Assembly: GCA_032164295.1 (NCBI GenBank)
Contig: JAJHTX010000005.1
Span: 1,550,001-1,614,000 of the forward strand
Length of the DNA: 64,000 nt
Reading direction: 5' to 3'
DNA from: Inonotus obliquus
Lineage: Eukaryota > Basidiomycota > Agaricomycetes > Hymenochaetales > Hymenochaetaceae
Below, piece by piece: positions 35,092 through 47,384 of this stretch. The number at the start of each line of letters is the position of its first letter. Position 1 is the first letter of the stretch. Under the pieces are notes generated by a model that worked only from the letters and a program-made list of their open reading frames with translations, had not been told where the DNA came from and made no database searches. Made by a program: the position numbers and the translations under genes.

Positions 35092-35284
35092 GGACGTTCG
35101 AAGTTTCGCAGGCCGCCTCAGCTACAACAGACAGCCGCGCGAACACCAGGAAAGCCTGAGAGCGCGGCGTTCATCGTCAAGGTCCCTTGAGCTCCGCGGT
35201 CACGTGGAAGAATGAGAGCGACCTCATGCCGATCACGTTGATCAAAATTCCCATGGTCAACTTCATAGAATTCCGATACGGTAG

Positions 35285-36769
35285 CTATGGTATACTATAC
35301 GCCAGAAAAACGTCTCCAGTGAAGTTACCTTTGTTCACCCATGATGATACAAGTCCTGCGACGAATGTCTTTGCGGCCCACCTGCAACATTTGATCAGAA
35401 ACAGTCCTGGAAGTATCAAAAAGCGTACAGACCCAGTCAATATGATCAGTGTCGTGAGGATAGGAGCTACGTCTAATACGACTATGTAGGAGTCACCATG
35501 TCAGATATTGAAGGTTTTGCTTGGAGGGATTTGGCAATACCGCACCTCGTAAACCGAAACCAGCCGCCATGCCACCGAGAACATTCCTCACTACCCATTC
35601 CCGATCAAGTTTATCGTCATCCAAGATTTCAAGCGCATTCTTCGTGACATCATGTGCAAGTAAGTCGCGTAACATTCCGCCTATCGTTCCATTCATAACG
35701 TGAGGAGGAACTGGACGATTAGATGGCGCGGTTGAAGGCTTCCATAGAGCGAGGAGAAGAAGCAAGAATAGTTTTGTCATGGAAGAGTACAAAAGGGTTA
35801 AGGGAACATGCGATAGTCTAAGCGTAAAATCGGTTTGTTAGTTAGTGATGCAATAGGAAGGAAGTGGATTCACCGGAGCTGCTCTCTAACTGCGCTTTGA
35901 CGGGTAGAAGTAGGTGTCTTGATGATCAACTGGAATAGAGTGATAGCCTTGAGGACTAAGGCCGATGTGAAGGTAATTCCGATATGAAATGCTATTGTCT
36001 CTGATTTGCCATCTCAATAAAATGATCGGGATAGGTAGTACGCGAGCGGCTCACCTATGATGCAACCTGCGAATATTCTGAGAAGAGGCTCTACATGCTC
36101 CTCGGTCCATAAAGTCGATCCCCGTTCACCTGAATAACGTTATGACAGTTGCTTGGTTGATGATGAGGAGACATACTGAGGTGTGACCATCGGATGACTA
36201 GCATAACGTCAATCCCAGTATAACACCCATGAAAGCTGGTTCTTACACGCGTCAACGAAAATGAGGACAATCCCAAGTTCAAAAATCATCCTCCAACGAT
36301 CCTTAAAACCACCAATCAGCTGTAAACCATCCTGCATGATATTCGTCCATACCTTTTCTCGTTGCCTCTCTACAAAGCGAGCCCGTTCTCTCTCGTCGTC
36401 CTCGGAAGGGCTTGGGTCCTTGGAAGCCTTCCTCGGTTCATACCCTCGGTTGAATAACAGATGCCGAAACACATCTCGCTTCAAAAGTATCAAGTCCAAA
36501 AGTAACGTGAGCGTGTCATGTTCAACATATGGGTCAGCGAATTTGAGACATTTCGGCTATTGCAATCATTCGTGAGTTGTTTTAGTAGAAGGTCTCAGGT
36601 CTCTCCCTCGGCAGTCGGAAATGAAAAATAGAAGTATATCGGAATGCCGCAGAGAAGATAAGAAAATACGCTTGATACGTACACATTGCTCGAGACGGAG
36701 ATTGTTTGCAGACTCGTAGATTGTGTATAGGTAAGGTATTTTATGTGTACAATTTGTGCAAATGGGCAT
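35285..36769 (-). CDS. ARV1: Arv1, ER sterol/lipid transport protein
   Basis: Minus-strand exons 36683-36769, 36247-36556, 36177-36197, 36055-36129, 35874-35991, 35546-35817 and 35285-35481 give 359 residues. The N-terminus is the Arv1 homology domain with a zinc-binding pattern: MPICTNC ... LEQCPKC (two CxxC pairs), FADPYVEHDTLTLLLDLILL, KRDVFRHLLFN. Several membrane segments follow (IFELGIVLIFVDAF; IAFHIGITFTSALVLKAITL; MTKLFLLLLLALW; TTLIILTGSVRFLILPGLF). Arv1 helps sterol and GPI-precursor movement out of the ER. The exon at 36177-36197 is only 21 nt. The terminal two exons look like a small membrane protein on their own but splice in frame onto the Arv1 exons, including the family's SSMTKLFLL stretch. 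Confidence 0.9.
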
Positions 36770-36982
36770 TGAGAGAGAGATGGTGATGGTTGGAGTGCAA
36801 GATGTATTACCTAAACAAGGCAAAAGTCTAATCAATGATAAGATGATCGGCATCGCAACCTTGTTTCCGTCTCTCCTCTTCCTTCACATCCGCTCCCATC
36901 CCGCCAAGTCAGGCCATCTCCTCACCACACTCTCATCCTCGTACTCTTTCTCGCAGCATCTCAAGGCTCAAGCGTACAGATT
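36770..36982. promoter_or_regulatory. Shared upstream region of ARV1 and the F-box gene
   Basis: Only 213 bp separate the two divergent start codons, so the promoters overlap or are shared. CT-rich tracts lie before the F-box ATG. No TATA box was recognised. Confidence 0.5.
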
Positions 36983-38569
36983 ATGATCATCGATTCACCA
37001 TGCAGCAGAAGATCAAGCCTTCTCTCTCTCAGACGATCAAATTCCACGCAACCAAGTCCCATTCAACGTCTCCCACCAGAGATCCTGGGCATAATCTTCT
37101 GCCACACCCTCCCTTCCAAATGCGATTTCATCGAACCCTCAATAAACGCCTCTCCTCTACTTCTAGGCCGAGTTTGCAGACACTGGCGGGAACTTTCCGA
37201 ACGAACACCGGAACTTTGGGCATCGATCAGTATGTTCCTCCTACGTCCATATGAACGGGCGACCAAGTCTTTTGAAAGATGGATTGCTCGGTCAGGAAGT
37301 TGTCCTTTACGCATAAAACTCGTCGTGATGACTTATACCCCTTCAACACCTTCGAAATCCGGTGATCGTGTGCACAGTGTGCAAAAGGACACGTTGAGGG
37401 AGTTTGTACGGAGTCTAGCGAGACAGAGTTATCGATGGCTCGTTGCAGATATTTCAGTACCTGGCTGTTTCATGCAAAGCCTACTCGCAAACGAAGCACC
37501 GATGCTACGAAAACTAACACTATCTGATCCACTTGTCGAACCGGATAGTGATTTATCATCGTCCTCGTATACTTGGGAACATACGTTTGCGTTAAGTGCT
37601 GCTCCGGCACTCGAACAGTTGGTTTTGAAGCAGAGGTTGAGGATTTTGCCTGTGATGGGAGCTCATCCGATCACGTCTGTTCAATTCGATGCGTTTACCT
37701 CGTCGCAGGTTGTTGATCTGTTCAACGGGTGTCTGATGCTGGAGGAATTGGGGATTACGTTCCGGAGGGAGATTTTGTTACTTGAAGGACCGGATCTTTG
37801 GACATTTCCGAAGATGCATACACTACGTATTGTGTTGCACCATAGCAATTCACGCGTTGAAACGAGTGCGATACTCGATCGTCTACGTCTTCCTTCCCTA
37901 CGATCGCTAACAATAGACGGACTCCGTCAATCCCACGGTTTACACCTCTGCACCTTACTCGACCAAACATCAGGCGGCGTAACATCTCTGACACTCCTAA
38001 ACATTTCAACCTCCCATAACGACATGTTCGAATACCTTCACCGAACACCCCACTTACGTTCATTACGTTTAGTGGATTCACATGGATTTGATTATAGATG
38101 CGTTAGGAAGTTAACTTGGTTACCAGGTTTACAAATGAATGTTTGTCCGAAACTGATGGAGTTGTGGTTGTTGAGGAGTGAATGTCAGATGTTGATGTTG
38201 GATATGGTGGAGCAGTTGGTTGTTTCTAGGAGTCTTGTTGGTGGTGGGGTTTGTGCGAGGCATGGACAGATGCATTCGGCGAGGTTCTCGAGTGTTGGTG
38301 CGTGTCCGGGTATTGGACTTCATACGAGCGCAGCGGCGGGTAGAGGTGCGGCGACAGGCGTAACGAAGGCCACGAATACAGGAAGAGGTGCTCGCGAACC
38401 TAAAGGGACTGGAGGCGACTATCCGCTGACGAATGAGATGGAAATGGAATTAGTCCCCGTGCCGTTAAAAGAATTCAGGTTCGATGGATCGAGGTACCAA
38501 CATGAAGAACTACTCTGTAGACCCAAAGTCCGGGCTGCGATTGAGAGTGGGTTGGTTTGGAAGCGGTAG
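36983..38569 (+). CDS. F-box protein with degenerate leucine-rich repeats
   Basis: A single intronless frame of 528 residues. The F-box lies near residues 28-80: IQRLPPEILGIIFCHTLPS, then PLLLGRVCRHWRELSERTPE and LWASI, the form used by the large Agaricomycete F-box family. The rest alternates hydrophobic and leucine-rich segments (LRSLTIDGLRQSHGLHLCTL, LRSLRLVDSHGF), consistent with LRR-like substrate binding. A low-complexity Gly/Thr insert sits near residue 450 (TGVTKATNTGRGAREPKGTG). Such proteins join SCF ubiquitin ligases through Skp1; the target here is unknown. Confidence 0.85.
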   Translation: MIIDSPCSRRSSLLSLRRSNSTQPSPIQRLPPEILGIIFCHTLPSKCDFIEPSINASPLLLGRVCRHWRELSERTPELWASISMFLLRPYERATKSFERWIARSGSCPLRIKLVVMTYTPSTPSKSGDRVHSVQKDTLREFVRSLARQSYRWLVADISVPGCFMQSLLANEAPMLRKLTLSDPLVEPDSDLSSSSYTWEHTFALSAAPALEQLVLKQRLRILPVMGAHPITSVQFDAFTSSQVVDLFNGCLMLEELGITFRREILLLEGPDLWTFPKMHTLRIVLHHSNSRVETSAILDRLRLPSLRSLTIDGLRQSHGLHLCTLLDQTSGGVTSLTLLNISTSHNDMFEYLHRTPHLRSLRLVDSHGFDYRCVRKLTWLPGLQMNVCPKLMELWLLRSECQMLMLDMVEQLVVSRSLVGGGVCARHGQMHSARFSSVGACPGIGLHTSAAAGRGAATGVTKATNTGRGAREPKGTGGDYPLTNEMEMELVPVPLKEFRFDGSRYQHEELLCRPKVRAAIESGLVWKR

Positions 38570-39137
38570 TGGTATTGGGAGAGTTGATCTTAGTCCTTTT
38601 CGGTCCCATTTTGATATGGGAACAAACTTTGATACCCTTTGCGGGGAGATACTCCGATCCAGTCGAGTTGGGACGCCCTTCTAGAATTTTCGTTCAAGGT
38701 GATGTTCTTTTGGGCGTTGTTGACATTATTATTCAAGTCGATGCTGGCCATTCCCTCATCCCTCCTTTCTCATTCCTATTAGTACTTCTCATTCCTATTT
38801 TCTCATTCCCCACTCATCGCACTCAAGCACGCTTTCCCATTTTTGGTGTCTTTCGTTGGATCTTTCGCTTTCCTGTTCATATATTCTTTCCTCCTGCCTT
38901 CCATTTGTTCCTCGTCTTTCGCTCCTCGTCACATATTCGTTCATGCTATCCTCAAATCACAATATATTCTCTTCACGTTCAGGAACATACACGTCCGCTC
39001 GGTTTTTACGATTTGCAGGTTTATATTTCAGTGGTAGTGGTATTGGTATCCTAGCATAGTAATGTCTAATGCAAATCTTGTCATGCTGTCATGTTGTCTT
39101 GCTTTACTCGTATCTATCTCACATTTGGATCTGTCGT

Positions 39138-39170
<33 letters not shown>

Positions 39171-39312
39171 GACTTTATAATGTATTGTGCAAGTGCGCGT
39201 TGAGTGTTTATGTCTACATATATTATGTCTTTTGCTCTCCCGATCTGGTGGTCCAGGAGCACAGCTACATAGCACCAAGTCCTATCCTTGAACATTCGAG
39301 TCCAAGTACAAG
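38570..39312. other. Intergenic, with a GTCT microsatellite
   Basis: Pyrimidine-rich 3' flank of the F-box gene, facing the 3' end of the ABHD11-like gene. A (TCTG)n run of about 26 bp lies at 39141-39166. No gene recognised. Confidence 0.6.
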
Positions 39313-40912
39313 TCAACATTGACTTGATTCCCTGGCTTCCCGTTCGTGCTTCTTGATAAATTGGATTATAGCGTGTAAAAACTCTTTAGGTCTAGAAAGA
39401 AGTGAAGTGAAGAGTTAGTTAGTCTCTCCGCAAACAGAAAGAAAAGCTGCGTTAAAAGCTGTATCTAGACTGACTGCTCGTAATGAACTGTCAAAACAAC
39501 AAATGAAGCGAGTTTTAGTATGATGCAAGGAATAGTTGATGAGAAGTTAGACAAGGTGAGAGGACGTACCCCAATGTGCAGCATCCAAGGTTACCATCTC
39601 CATATTCGGGAAGAACTGTTTGATTTTGGACGTGTTCTTTTCTTTAATGTAACTATGATTACCATCGTTCAACGTCAGTATTAGCATTAGTATCATATGT
39701 CAACTAAGCACATGGAAAATAGGAAAGCCTAAAGGGTGAGGGACCAACAACTAGCAAAAAAAAGAAAACTCACTTGCTCTTCGAACCTCTGATGAACAAC
39801 GTTGGACCATCCCACTTAGCTTCACCTGGTGCGTAAGGGAAATCACCCAGATCGTCTAAGCTTTTTTTGATGATTTCGAGAGGGATATGAAAGCGGAGAG
39901 GTTTGCCGTGGTGTGCGTTGTCGAGATTTGTCAAGAGGAAATGTCGGACTAACGGGTCCTATTCAGGCACTCATATCAGTACAACACGAATTTGTCATCT
40001 TGGGTAATTGAGAGTGATACACGTACCTCTTCGATATGCTCTAAAGCTTCGAATGCTTCTTTCTTTGTACATACATTTTCTTCTTTCTCGAGTTTGATCA
40101 TCCCGTCGAGGTATTTCCGAAACTCGCTCGATAGTTTCCCACGTAGAGGAGAGATATCCGCGACAATGAGATGCGAAAGAACGTCCCTGGGTAGTTCTGG
40201 GTTAAGTGCGAGTGACATCGCTGCTTTTCCTCCCCTGTCAAAGTCCCAAGACCAAAGATTAGGTTCGAGTTTTGGGACTGTGATTGGAGCTGGGGATAAC
40301 GATGGTGTGGAAAGCGGAAGACGAACATAGAATGGCCGATCAATGAAACATTCTTGAGTGAGTGTCTTCGACAGAAATGTAAGATGTCAGCCGCTTGGGT
40401 GCGATAGTCCATAACGTCCCTCCGTGGGGAGTCTCCAAAGTTGCGGAGGTCCTATCAGTGGCGGTAGCAGTAGCACGAACACCAAAAAGGAGATCTTGAA
40501 TTAGACATATAGATAGGCATATGTTATTTAGTATAAAGGTTGGACTTACAATAGGGATGACAGGTCGATGAAGTTGTTTAGATAGTTGCTTTGCTAATGA
40601 GTTCCAATTTCGCTTGGAACCGCTACTAGCTATAAGATTTTATTTTTCAGGAAACCAATGGTGAGCGGCCCTACAATAAGCCATGTGCGATGAGCAAAGG
40701 TCCTTTGGAATCGTCTGGATTGAAAGCGTGGATGTCATAAGCGAGGTCTACTGGTTGGACTGCTTGAGAAGAAATCGATAAGTCTGAACTGATGGTTAGT
40801 AAGCTTGCTGACGTTGGGTTGTTTGAGTATATATTAGCGTACATCGTTTATACCTGAGTGAACATTGTGGCGATAAACACGTAGATTTGGTGGATAATCG
40901 ACAGAAAGACAT
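39313..40912 (-). CDS. ABHD11-like alpha/beta hydrolase, probably mitochondrial
   Basis: Minus-strand exons 40854-40912, 40675-40788, 40550-40625, 40327-40451, 40027-40234, 39774-39958, 39570-39652, 39475-39487 and 39313-39391 give 313 residues. Family marks: AHGLFSGSKRNWNSLAKQL (oxyanion-hole HGLFGS type), DLRNFGDSPRRDVMDYRTQA, nucleophile elbow GHSMGGKAAM with Ser124, VADISPLRG, LFIRGSKSNYI, and a late histidine in DAAHWVHYEQPKEF. The N-terminus is basic and Ser-rich without acids (MSFCRLSTKSTCLSPQC), like a mitochondrial presequence. Relatives are human ABHD11 and yeast Imo32. One acceptor (40626, intron ending CTAG) and the 13-nt exon rest on conservation of HGLFS and HYEQPKEF. Confidence 0.86.
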
Positions 40913-41080
40913 GGTTTGGTTTGAACGAAAGCCTGACTCTATCAGTAGCGGACGCAGATCAACTCAGCTGATCGACGCAAATGATCGACGCAACGCGCCA
41001 AGAATAACTTCGTCTTTCTTTGCCCGTCCCGACTCGCGACTCCGTTCACAAACTCACTCAAACCCAAACCGTCATCAACC
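40913..41080. promoter_or_regulatory. Shared upstream region of the ABHD11-like gene and TSC13
   Basis: The divergent ATGs are 168 bp apart. The TSC13 side carries CAAACTCACTCAAACCCAA-type pyrimidine/CA-rich sequence just before the start, common in fungal 5' UTRs. Confidence 0.45.
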
Positions 41081-42489
41081 ATGGTCACAGTAACAATCTC
41101 CCCGGCAGGCAAACCGCCGGCGCTCGCTCCGAAACTTCCTATCACGCTCGTGCTTGATGAAAAGTCTGTTGAAACTGCGACAGTTGGAGATGTTAAAAGA
41201 GCTATTACAGTGCAGTTTCCCAAGGTTCGTATTATTAGCCTTTGTTGTTCGGCGTTTCTCGTGCTCGCCACATACGTCGGTTGTCAATCGCGTGATTTGA
41301 TGATAATTGACTTGTTTTGTTGTGTTGCTTTGTGGAAGTGTAGTTCTACCCGGAACGTCAAAAGCTTTCGTTGAAAGGTGACAAGAAGACGTTGTCGGAT
41401 GATTATACGCTTGCGAAGATTGGGTTTGAAAGTGGTGGTGAGCTTAATGTGAAGGATTTGGGTCCGCAGGTTGGGTGGAGAACTGTGTTCTTGGTTGAAT
41501 ATGTACGTGATTGGACGGATTCTGCTTGCCGACCTGTAGTTCTGACGCATTTTCTTCTTTATGTAGGTTGGACCAATCATTGTCCATCCTCTGCTCTACT
41601 ACTTTCCAAAGGTGTTTTATGGAGGCGACGTCCAGCATAGTTTACTTCAGAAGTAGGCGGACAATGATCTGAGTCTACTTTGCATAGCTGACAGAATTCT
41701 ACAGGTACTCTTTGGCTTTGGTACTACTCCATTTCGTCAAGCGCGAGTACGAAACTGTCTTGTACGTGCAGTTAAATATTGCAATGCCGTTGGTTCCTGA
41801 TGTTTCATCAACAGTGTTCACCGTTTTTCGAAATCTACTATGCCATTGCGTAATATCTTCAAAAAGTCTGTTCGTCTAGGATTGCTGTGCTCTGCCACAT
41901 TAACATGTCTTCCTCTCAAGCTCTTTCCACTACCACGTCCTAGGTGGTGTCCTTCTGGCATTCGACCTGTATCGACCGAAATATGCTGCTTTCGCTCCAG
42001 CGGTGTTAGGAACAAAGCGTGACCAGCTTTCTTTCCTCTGGTTCTGGTCCGCTATCTTCGTCGTATGCATATCTTGTTGCTTTTGATCATTGATGTAGTC
42101 TGACTTTCTCTTGTTAGTTTGCAGAGCTTTCCAACCTGAAGACGCACTTGATCCTCCGCTCGTTACGTCCCGAAGGCTCACGCAAACGTGCTGTCCCATA
42201 TGGCTATGGCTTCAACCTCGTTTCTTGCCCGAACTATTTCTTCGAGAGTCTCGCGTGGTTCTCGCTTTCGATGATGACAGGAAGCTATGCTTGTTAGTGT
42301 TCAAGACGTTGTCAAATCATCTCAAAATATGACTAATATGTCTCGGTTTTTGTATTAGCATGGTTTTTCTTCTTTGCGGGTACTGCACAGATGGCACAGT
42401 GGGCTGTAAAGAAGCACAAAGCGTACAAGAAGGAGTTTGGGAATGAGTATCCTAGGAGCAGAAAGGTTATGTTCCCCTTCGTATTCTAA
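41081..42489 (+). CDS. TSC13: Very-long-chain enoyl-CoA reductase, Tsc13 type
   Basis: Exons 41081-41224, 41344-41502, 41567-41652, 41705-41761, 41815-41865, 41921-42062, 42118-42292 and 42359-42489 give 314 residues. The first ~80 residues form the ubiquitin-like domain usual in this family (LKGDKKTLSDDYTLAKIG). The membrane-bound reductase follows: VEYVGPIIVHPLLYYFPKVF, LHFVKREYETVFVHRFS, STMPLRNIFKN, FHYHVLGGVLLAFDLYRP, and the steroid-reductase end YGYGFNLVSCPNYFFESLAW with KEFGNEYPRSRKVMFPF. The enzyme does the last reduction of very-long-chain fatty acid elongation in the ER, feeding sphingolipid synthesis. LINE sequence begins about 60 bp after the stop codon. Confidence 0.94.
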
Positions 42490-43380
42490 GATCAAAACCT
42501 TTGTAGTTTTTCTCTATCAACATTGGTGTCTTGTTGAAGTTCAAGTCGAGTGTGCTTACAGTAACAAACAAATTGTATTTGATATAATAAAATTAGCCTA
42601 AGGCTTACAAATTCCCAGGACAAAGCAACTGGACCGCCTAAATTAAGAAAACCAACATAGCAGAAAAGGCTAGTATGTGCCAGGGGGCCGCATAGTCGCA
42701 TCTCGGCGAGCAGAAACTCAAACCAATGATGCGCGTAAAGGATAAAGAAAGGACAGAAGGCTACCCCTTTAAAGTAACTGGATAAATGAAAGCCGCAGGC
42801 TTCAGGAAAACGTCACAGCCGGAGCTGCGCGTACAAAAACCTGAGCCTAGGGGGGTTTGAATAACTGAATAAGCGCCTCTTTGGACGCTAGAATGTTGTG
42901 GAACTGGTGGAACCAGTTCAGCGATGGGGCGCGCGGAAACGCCTGTCTTCCCCTAGGGCACTGAAGGAGGCGGTGACGAATGGTGTCCAACTCCCCGCAT
43001 GTACTGCAGTCGGGGTGTTCGTTGTTGAACATACGGTTGAGGAACTCTCCAACTGGCGCGACACCCGCCAGCAGTCGGAGGGCTGTGGTTTCACCAACAC
43101 GGGAGATGCTGGCGTGGGTGATGTGTACCGGAAAGAATTAGGGTTCCGCAGCGTAGCGTAAAGTACGGAAATGGGCCGTACGTATACGGAACGCTCTGTA
43201 ATCGTATGGAGGAATAGGACTTACTTTACGGACCTGTATTGCACGGTCCGTGTTCCGCATCAAGAAATCCAAATTTGGGCGTAAACGACCGCATACGGCC
43301 TATACAACGTACGGTCATGTGCTAGTGATCAGCTGTGCGATCTGCTCTGTTCATGACATGCTGCAGCTCCTCGTTCTCTC

Positions 43381-43424
43381 CCACATGCCCCCACATGCCC
43401 CCCACATGCCCCCCCACATGCCCC
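43381..43424 (+). repeat. CCCACATG short tandem repeat
   Basis: Four CCCACATG-type units separated by variable C runs, within the 5' non-coding part of the hAT element. Confidence 0.7.
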
Positions 43425-43875
43425 TATCTTCTCGTTGGCGTGTCCGCAAGGCTAGGGTCACTGTGAATGCTCCCAACAGGTAAGTAGTAGCTTGTTTATT
43501 GAACAGGATGGACGCTGGTTTACTGATATCACTCCATATTGAAGATCAGGTATCCATCACGCCGCGTTCACATCATTATCTTCTGGTCATCCTGATGCAC
43601 GTTGCAGACCGGGTCTTTGGTAGTAAGGGGTATTGATATATGTAGCTGGGAGGTGCGTACTCACATCACTCAGTCCACATGCAGTGGATGCTCATGACAT
43701 ATTGCGTTGCAGAACATGAGTCTTGGAGAGACAGTGCACGTCGCATTGCAGAACACGAGCCTCAGTCGAAAAACAATATTTTTTAGGTAGTTATACGGTA
43801 TTAGTGTAGGTATTTAAGGACATATTGGAATCGAATAGTTCGACACTTCTCTCCACTTGCTGCTCGGTCTTTACA

Positions 43876-46800
43876 ATGAGTAACGATGGATTTCAACTTG
43901 TCTCTCACGCAAAACGTCGAAACCGCGATGAGGTTGATGAAAGTAACATCGTCTCTGAAAAACGTCCTCGTATTCTCTCATTCAAGCTTCGTGGAGTCAA
44001 CCAACCTACTGGACCGAGCAAGATACAAACTTCGAACCGCTTTGAAGCTCTATCTGATGTGGAGGACGGCGCTGATGAATCTCAGAACAGTGGCTGCGAC
44101 ACGGAGTTCAACCCAGATGTGGTCTCTTGTGATGTTAGCGAGGACGGTGAAGAACCAGATGACACTTCACAGGTGCGTACTTTTTGTTTCCTTCTAATTC
44201 TCTATTTAATTGTAATTCTTTAGGCTAGTCTCGATTTACCAAGAATGACAGTCGTCTCAAGAAAGGTCAAGAGGATACAGAAGGTAAGTACGCAATTAAT
44301 CAACCTATGTGTCCTGAATGTACAGTTGATCGATTTTACGCATACAGAAGAGCAGCAGACATGTCAAGAAGACGAGCAAACCATCAACAAGTACTACGGT
44401 CACAAGAGAGTCGATAGAGAAGAAGAGAACAGAAGCAGTCGTGCCTCAGACGTCCTCTCAGCCAACAAGCAAGTCAACGACAGAGTCCAGTTCTTCGATA
44501 GCTCCAGCAAATAGTGTTGCAACAATTATTGTTGACACTGATGATGAAGTTGTTGAGATTGCGTCGCCTGTAACTAAGCCCGTGAAAAGAGCGGTAAGTA
44601 TTTGTTTGCTTTTTTAATCTGGTATGAATATAGCTAATATTTGTACTATTCAGAGACTGCGAAACCCGATTTATCTGTTCTATGAGACGGTCGACCTTAA
44701 TCCGAAAGCCCGAGAGCACACTGAGGGCAACAAATACTATCGATGCTACCATTCGGGATCTGTACAAACGGTGACGAAACTGATGAGAGGTTCAACAACA
44801 GGCACGTCTCGATCGTTCTAATTCAAAGTTAAAGCTAATAAGTTTTAGGCCTGGAGAATCATTTGCGCAAAAATGCGCCGGTTATGTTCCAGTTCTTTCA
44901 GATGCTTCGTGATCGAAACTCACCACCTTCGACTGAAGAAATCGCAATTGCAAACAAGACAAGAGCGCCTACAGCTGCTCAAGTTCAGCAGTTAGTTTCT
45001 GCGCAAAGGTCTGAGAACATTATTAGTGCTTTTGCACATCAAGAGTTGCGGAAACAGGTATGCAAAGCTTCTCCATCTTCGCCTATTCATATCACTTACA
45101 TTAACTATTCTTAGGGTGCTTGGGATCAAGCTGGCTTTGAGCGTCGTCTATCAGAATGGATTGTTGAGGACGACCAGCCATTTTTAGCTGTCGAAACATT
45201 GCAATTTCGTACAATGATAAAACTTGCTGCTAGAAACGAGTTAGTAAAGATACCATCGGCTGATACAGTTAAACGACATGTTAAGCAACTCGAGTTGGAT
45301 GCCTTTTGCGAGACAAAGGCAATTATTGAGGTACGCTCACCTGAATGATGTTCTTGTAAATATTATCTAATTGGTTTCTTAGAAACTCGATATGAAGGTG
45401 GCTCTTTCATTAGACGCATGGACCTCAAGTAATGGATATGCGTTTCTTGCAATTGTTATGCATTACGTTGGACAGAACTGGAAACTAGGTAAGTTGTATT
45501 TATTGAACTACGAAAATTACATGTCTAAATATTATCGAATCTAGAGGAGAGGCTTATTGATTTTCAGGAGATTTTTGGTCCGCATTCAGGTGCTAATCTT
45601 GCCGCAATTGTTTGGGGAACATTAGAGCGTTATGGACTAAAGAGAAAGGTTGGCTAGTTGATATTCTTTGATACAGTATCCATTGAATAATTGGTTTAGA
45701 TTCTCGCCATTACTTGTGATAATGCAACAAACAACGACACAATGCTACGCAGTCTTGAGCAGCGAATGCAAATTGATGGTATTGCTTTTTCAGCAATTGA
45801 AGCACGAATGCGGTGCGTCCCTCATACTATTCACTTATCGGCATTAAAGGTATGTTTATACACATTTATATAATATGTATGGCCTTGTTGAATGAACAAA
45901 CCAATATTCTACAGCTTCTTGAAGCAATCGGTGCAGCAAAATACTCAAGGGCTGAATCTATTTCATATCAAGAATCTATTGCTTCGCCTCTCAATGATAG
46001 TTTTGAAGTTGGTCAGGATGAAGGTATCGATGAGTCGCTTATCGTTTCCGAAGGTGTTTTAGACTCAATGTCGGCAATTGATAAAGTAAGTTTTCTATCT
46101 CTGTCCATGGCTTTGTATGACGTGTATGTACAATTTCAGCTTCGAAAAATCATAGTGGCAGTCCGTTCTAGCCCTCAGCGACGACAGTCATGGTTTACGG
46201 AGGCAAGACAGTCCATGGGAGAAGGGGATAACTCAAGTAATGCCATTCTGATGCTTATTCTCGACGTAGCAACACGTTGGTCTTCAACGCACAAAATGCT
46301 CAGTGAGTCGTAATTATTGTTGTTCTTTATAAATTTATTTATTTTCCAATTTTTTAGAACGTGCACTCAAATTTCGATCAGCAGTTGATCGATTTGTGCT
46401 CCTTCACATAGAACTTCATTTGCTCAAACTCACATCGATCGACTGGAAGGCTATTGAGCTTGTTATGAAATGGCTCACGGAATTTCGATCAGCAACAACG
46501 TTTATGTCCTCAACAAGTGTATCTACCCTCTCATCGTCTTATAGCTGCTTCAAAGGACTTCAAGATGCACTTCGACACTATCTTAAGGAACTACCATCCG
46601 ACTCACCTTCCTTTCTTCGAAAAGGTCTTACTGCTGCACACCGCAAACTCTCAGACTACTTCACTCTTTTCAACACCTCGCCATTCTTCATGTGGGCTGC
46701 CCGTGAGTCTAACTGACCCTTCTGCTCGCTCAAATTGATACTTATCTTAATATTTAGTCCTAGATCCACGTATTTCATATACAAAGCTTCGGGATGACGC

Positions 46801-47384
46801 AGAAGGAGACCCCACCTTGCTTCGACTTATTGAAGACTCAAGGTCGTCACTTGAACATCGCTTTGCAGCTCAGTATCCTTCAAGTACTTCAGCAAAGGAC
46901 CAGAGCCATCGAAACGTTGTAATCACTAAGGGTGCAAACATGGATCCTGTCCAAAACGATGATGCTCTATCCCCGTCCAAGAGCATGATGTTTGCTTTCA
47001 TGGCAGGTTTTGGCAGTGAGGAGGATACTAGCCCATCAGACGAACTCGTCACTTACTTCAGTATGAAACGCGAAAAGTCTTGGGATGTTGGAGAACCAAT
47101 TCCATGGTGGTCCGCACGCCGTGCTCAGTTTCCTCACTTGTCAAAGTTTGCGTGTGAGATCCATGCCATTCCAGGTGAGTCGAAAACTTACTTCTTGACA
47201 TAATAATATGTGGAATATGTAATTGATGATCATTGCAGGCTCCTCAGTCGCCGTCGAACGTGTATTCTCGGGAGGCAGAGATACTATTGCACTCCGTCGT
47301 GCCCGTCTGGGGTCAGAGACCATCACAACCCTTATGCTGGTGAAACAATGGCTACGTTCGAAAGACAGATCACACTTTTCTTAA
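43876..47384 (+). CDS. hAT transposase
   Basis: Fourteen exons keep one frame for 925 residues: 43876-44172, 44224-44283, 44348-44593, 44654-44801, 44849-45057, 45115-45330, 45383-45488, 45545-45648, 45700-45849, 45915-46085, 46140-46302, 46358-46702, 46758-47174, 47239-47384. The N-terminus is Ser/Thr- and Lys-rich with KRPR-type nuclear signals, then a BED-like zinc-binding region (YYRC ... GLENHLRKN). The catalytic core shows LSLDAWTSSNGYAF (first Asp), AITCDNATNNDTM (second Asp), RCVPHTIHLSALK, and the C-terminal dimerisation block WWSARRAQFPHLSKFA ... SSVAVERVFSGG with the late Glu. It cuts and joins the element ends. The intron after exon 4 must start with GC to keep GLENHLRKN in frame. 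Confidence 0.9.

Noticed and set aside
35493..35792. Separate small membrane protein on the minus strand
   Set aside because: It starts only with TTG, and its frame joins the upstream exon 35874-35991 through a good intron to give a full-length Arv1, so it is an ARV1 exon.
42490..42846. Extra 3' exon or long 3' UTR of TSC13
   Set aside because: From about 42552 the sequence is the LINE 3' UTR, repeated at 55259-55765.
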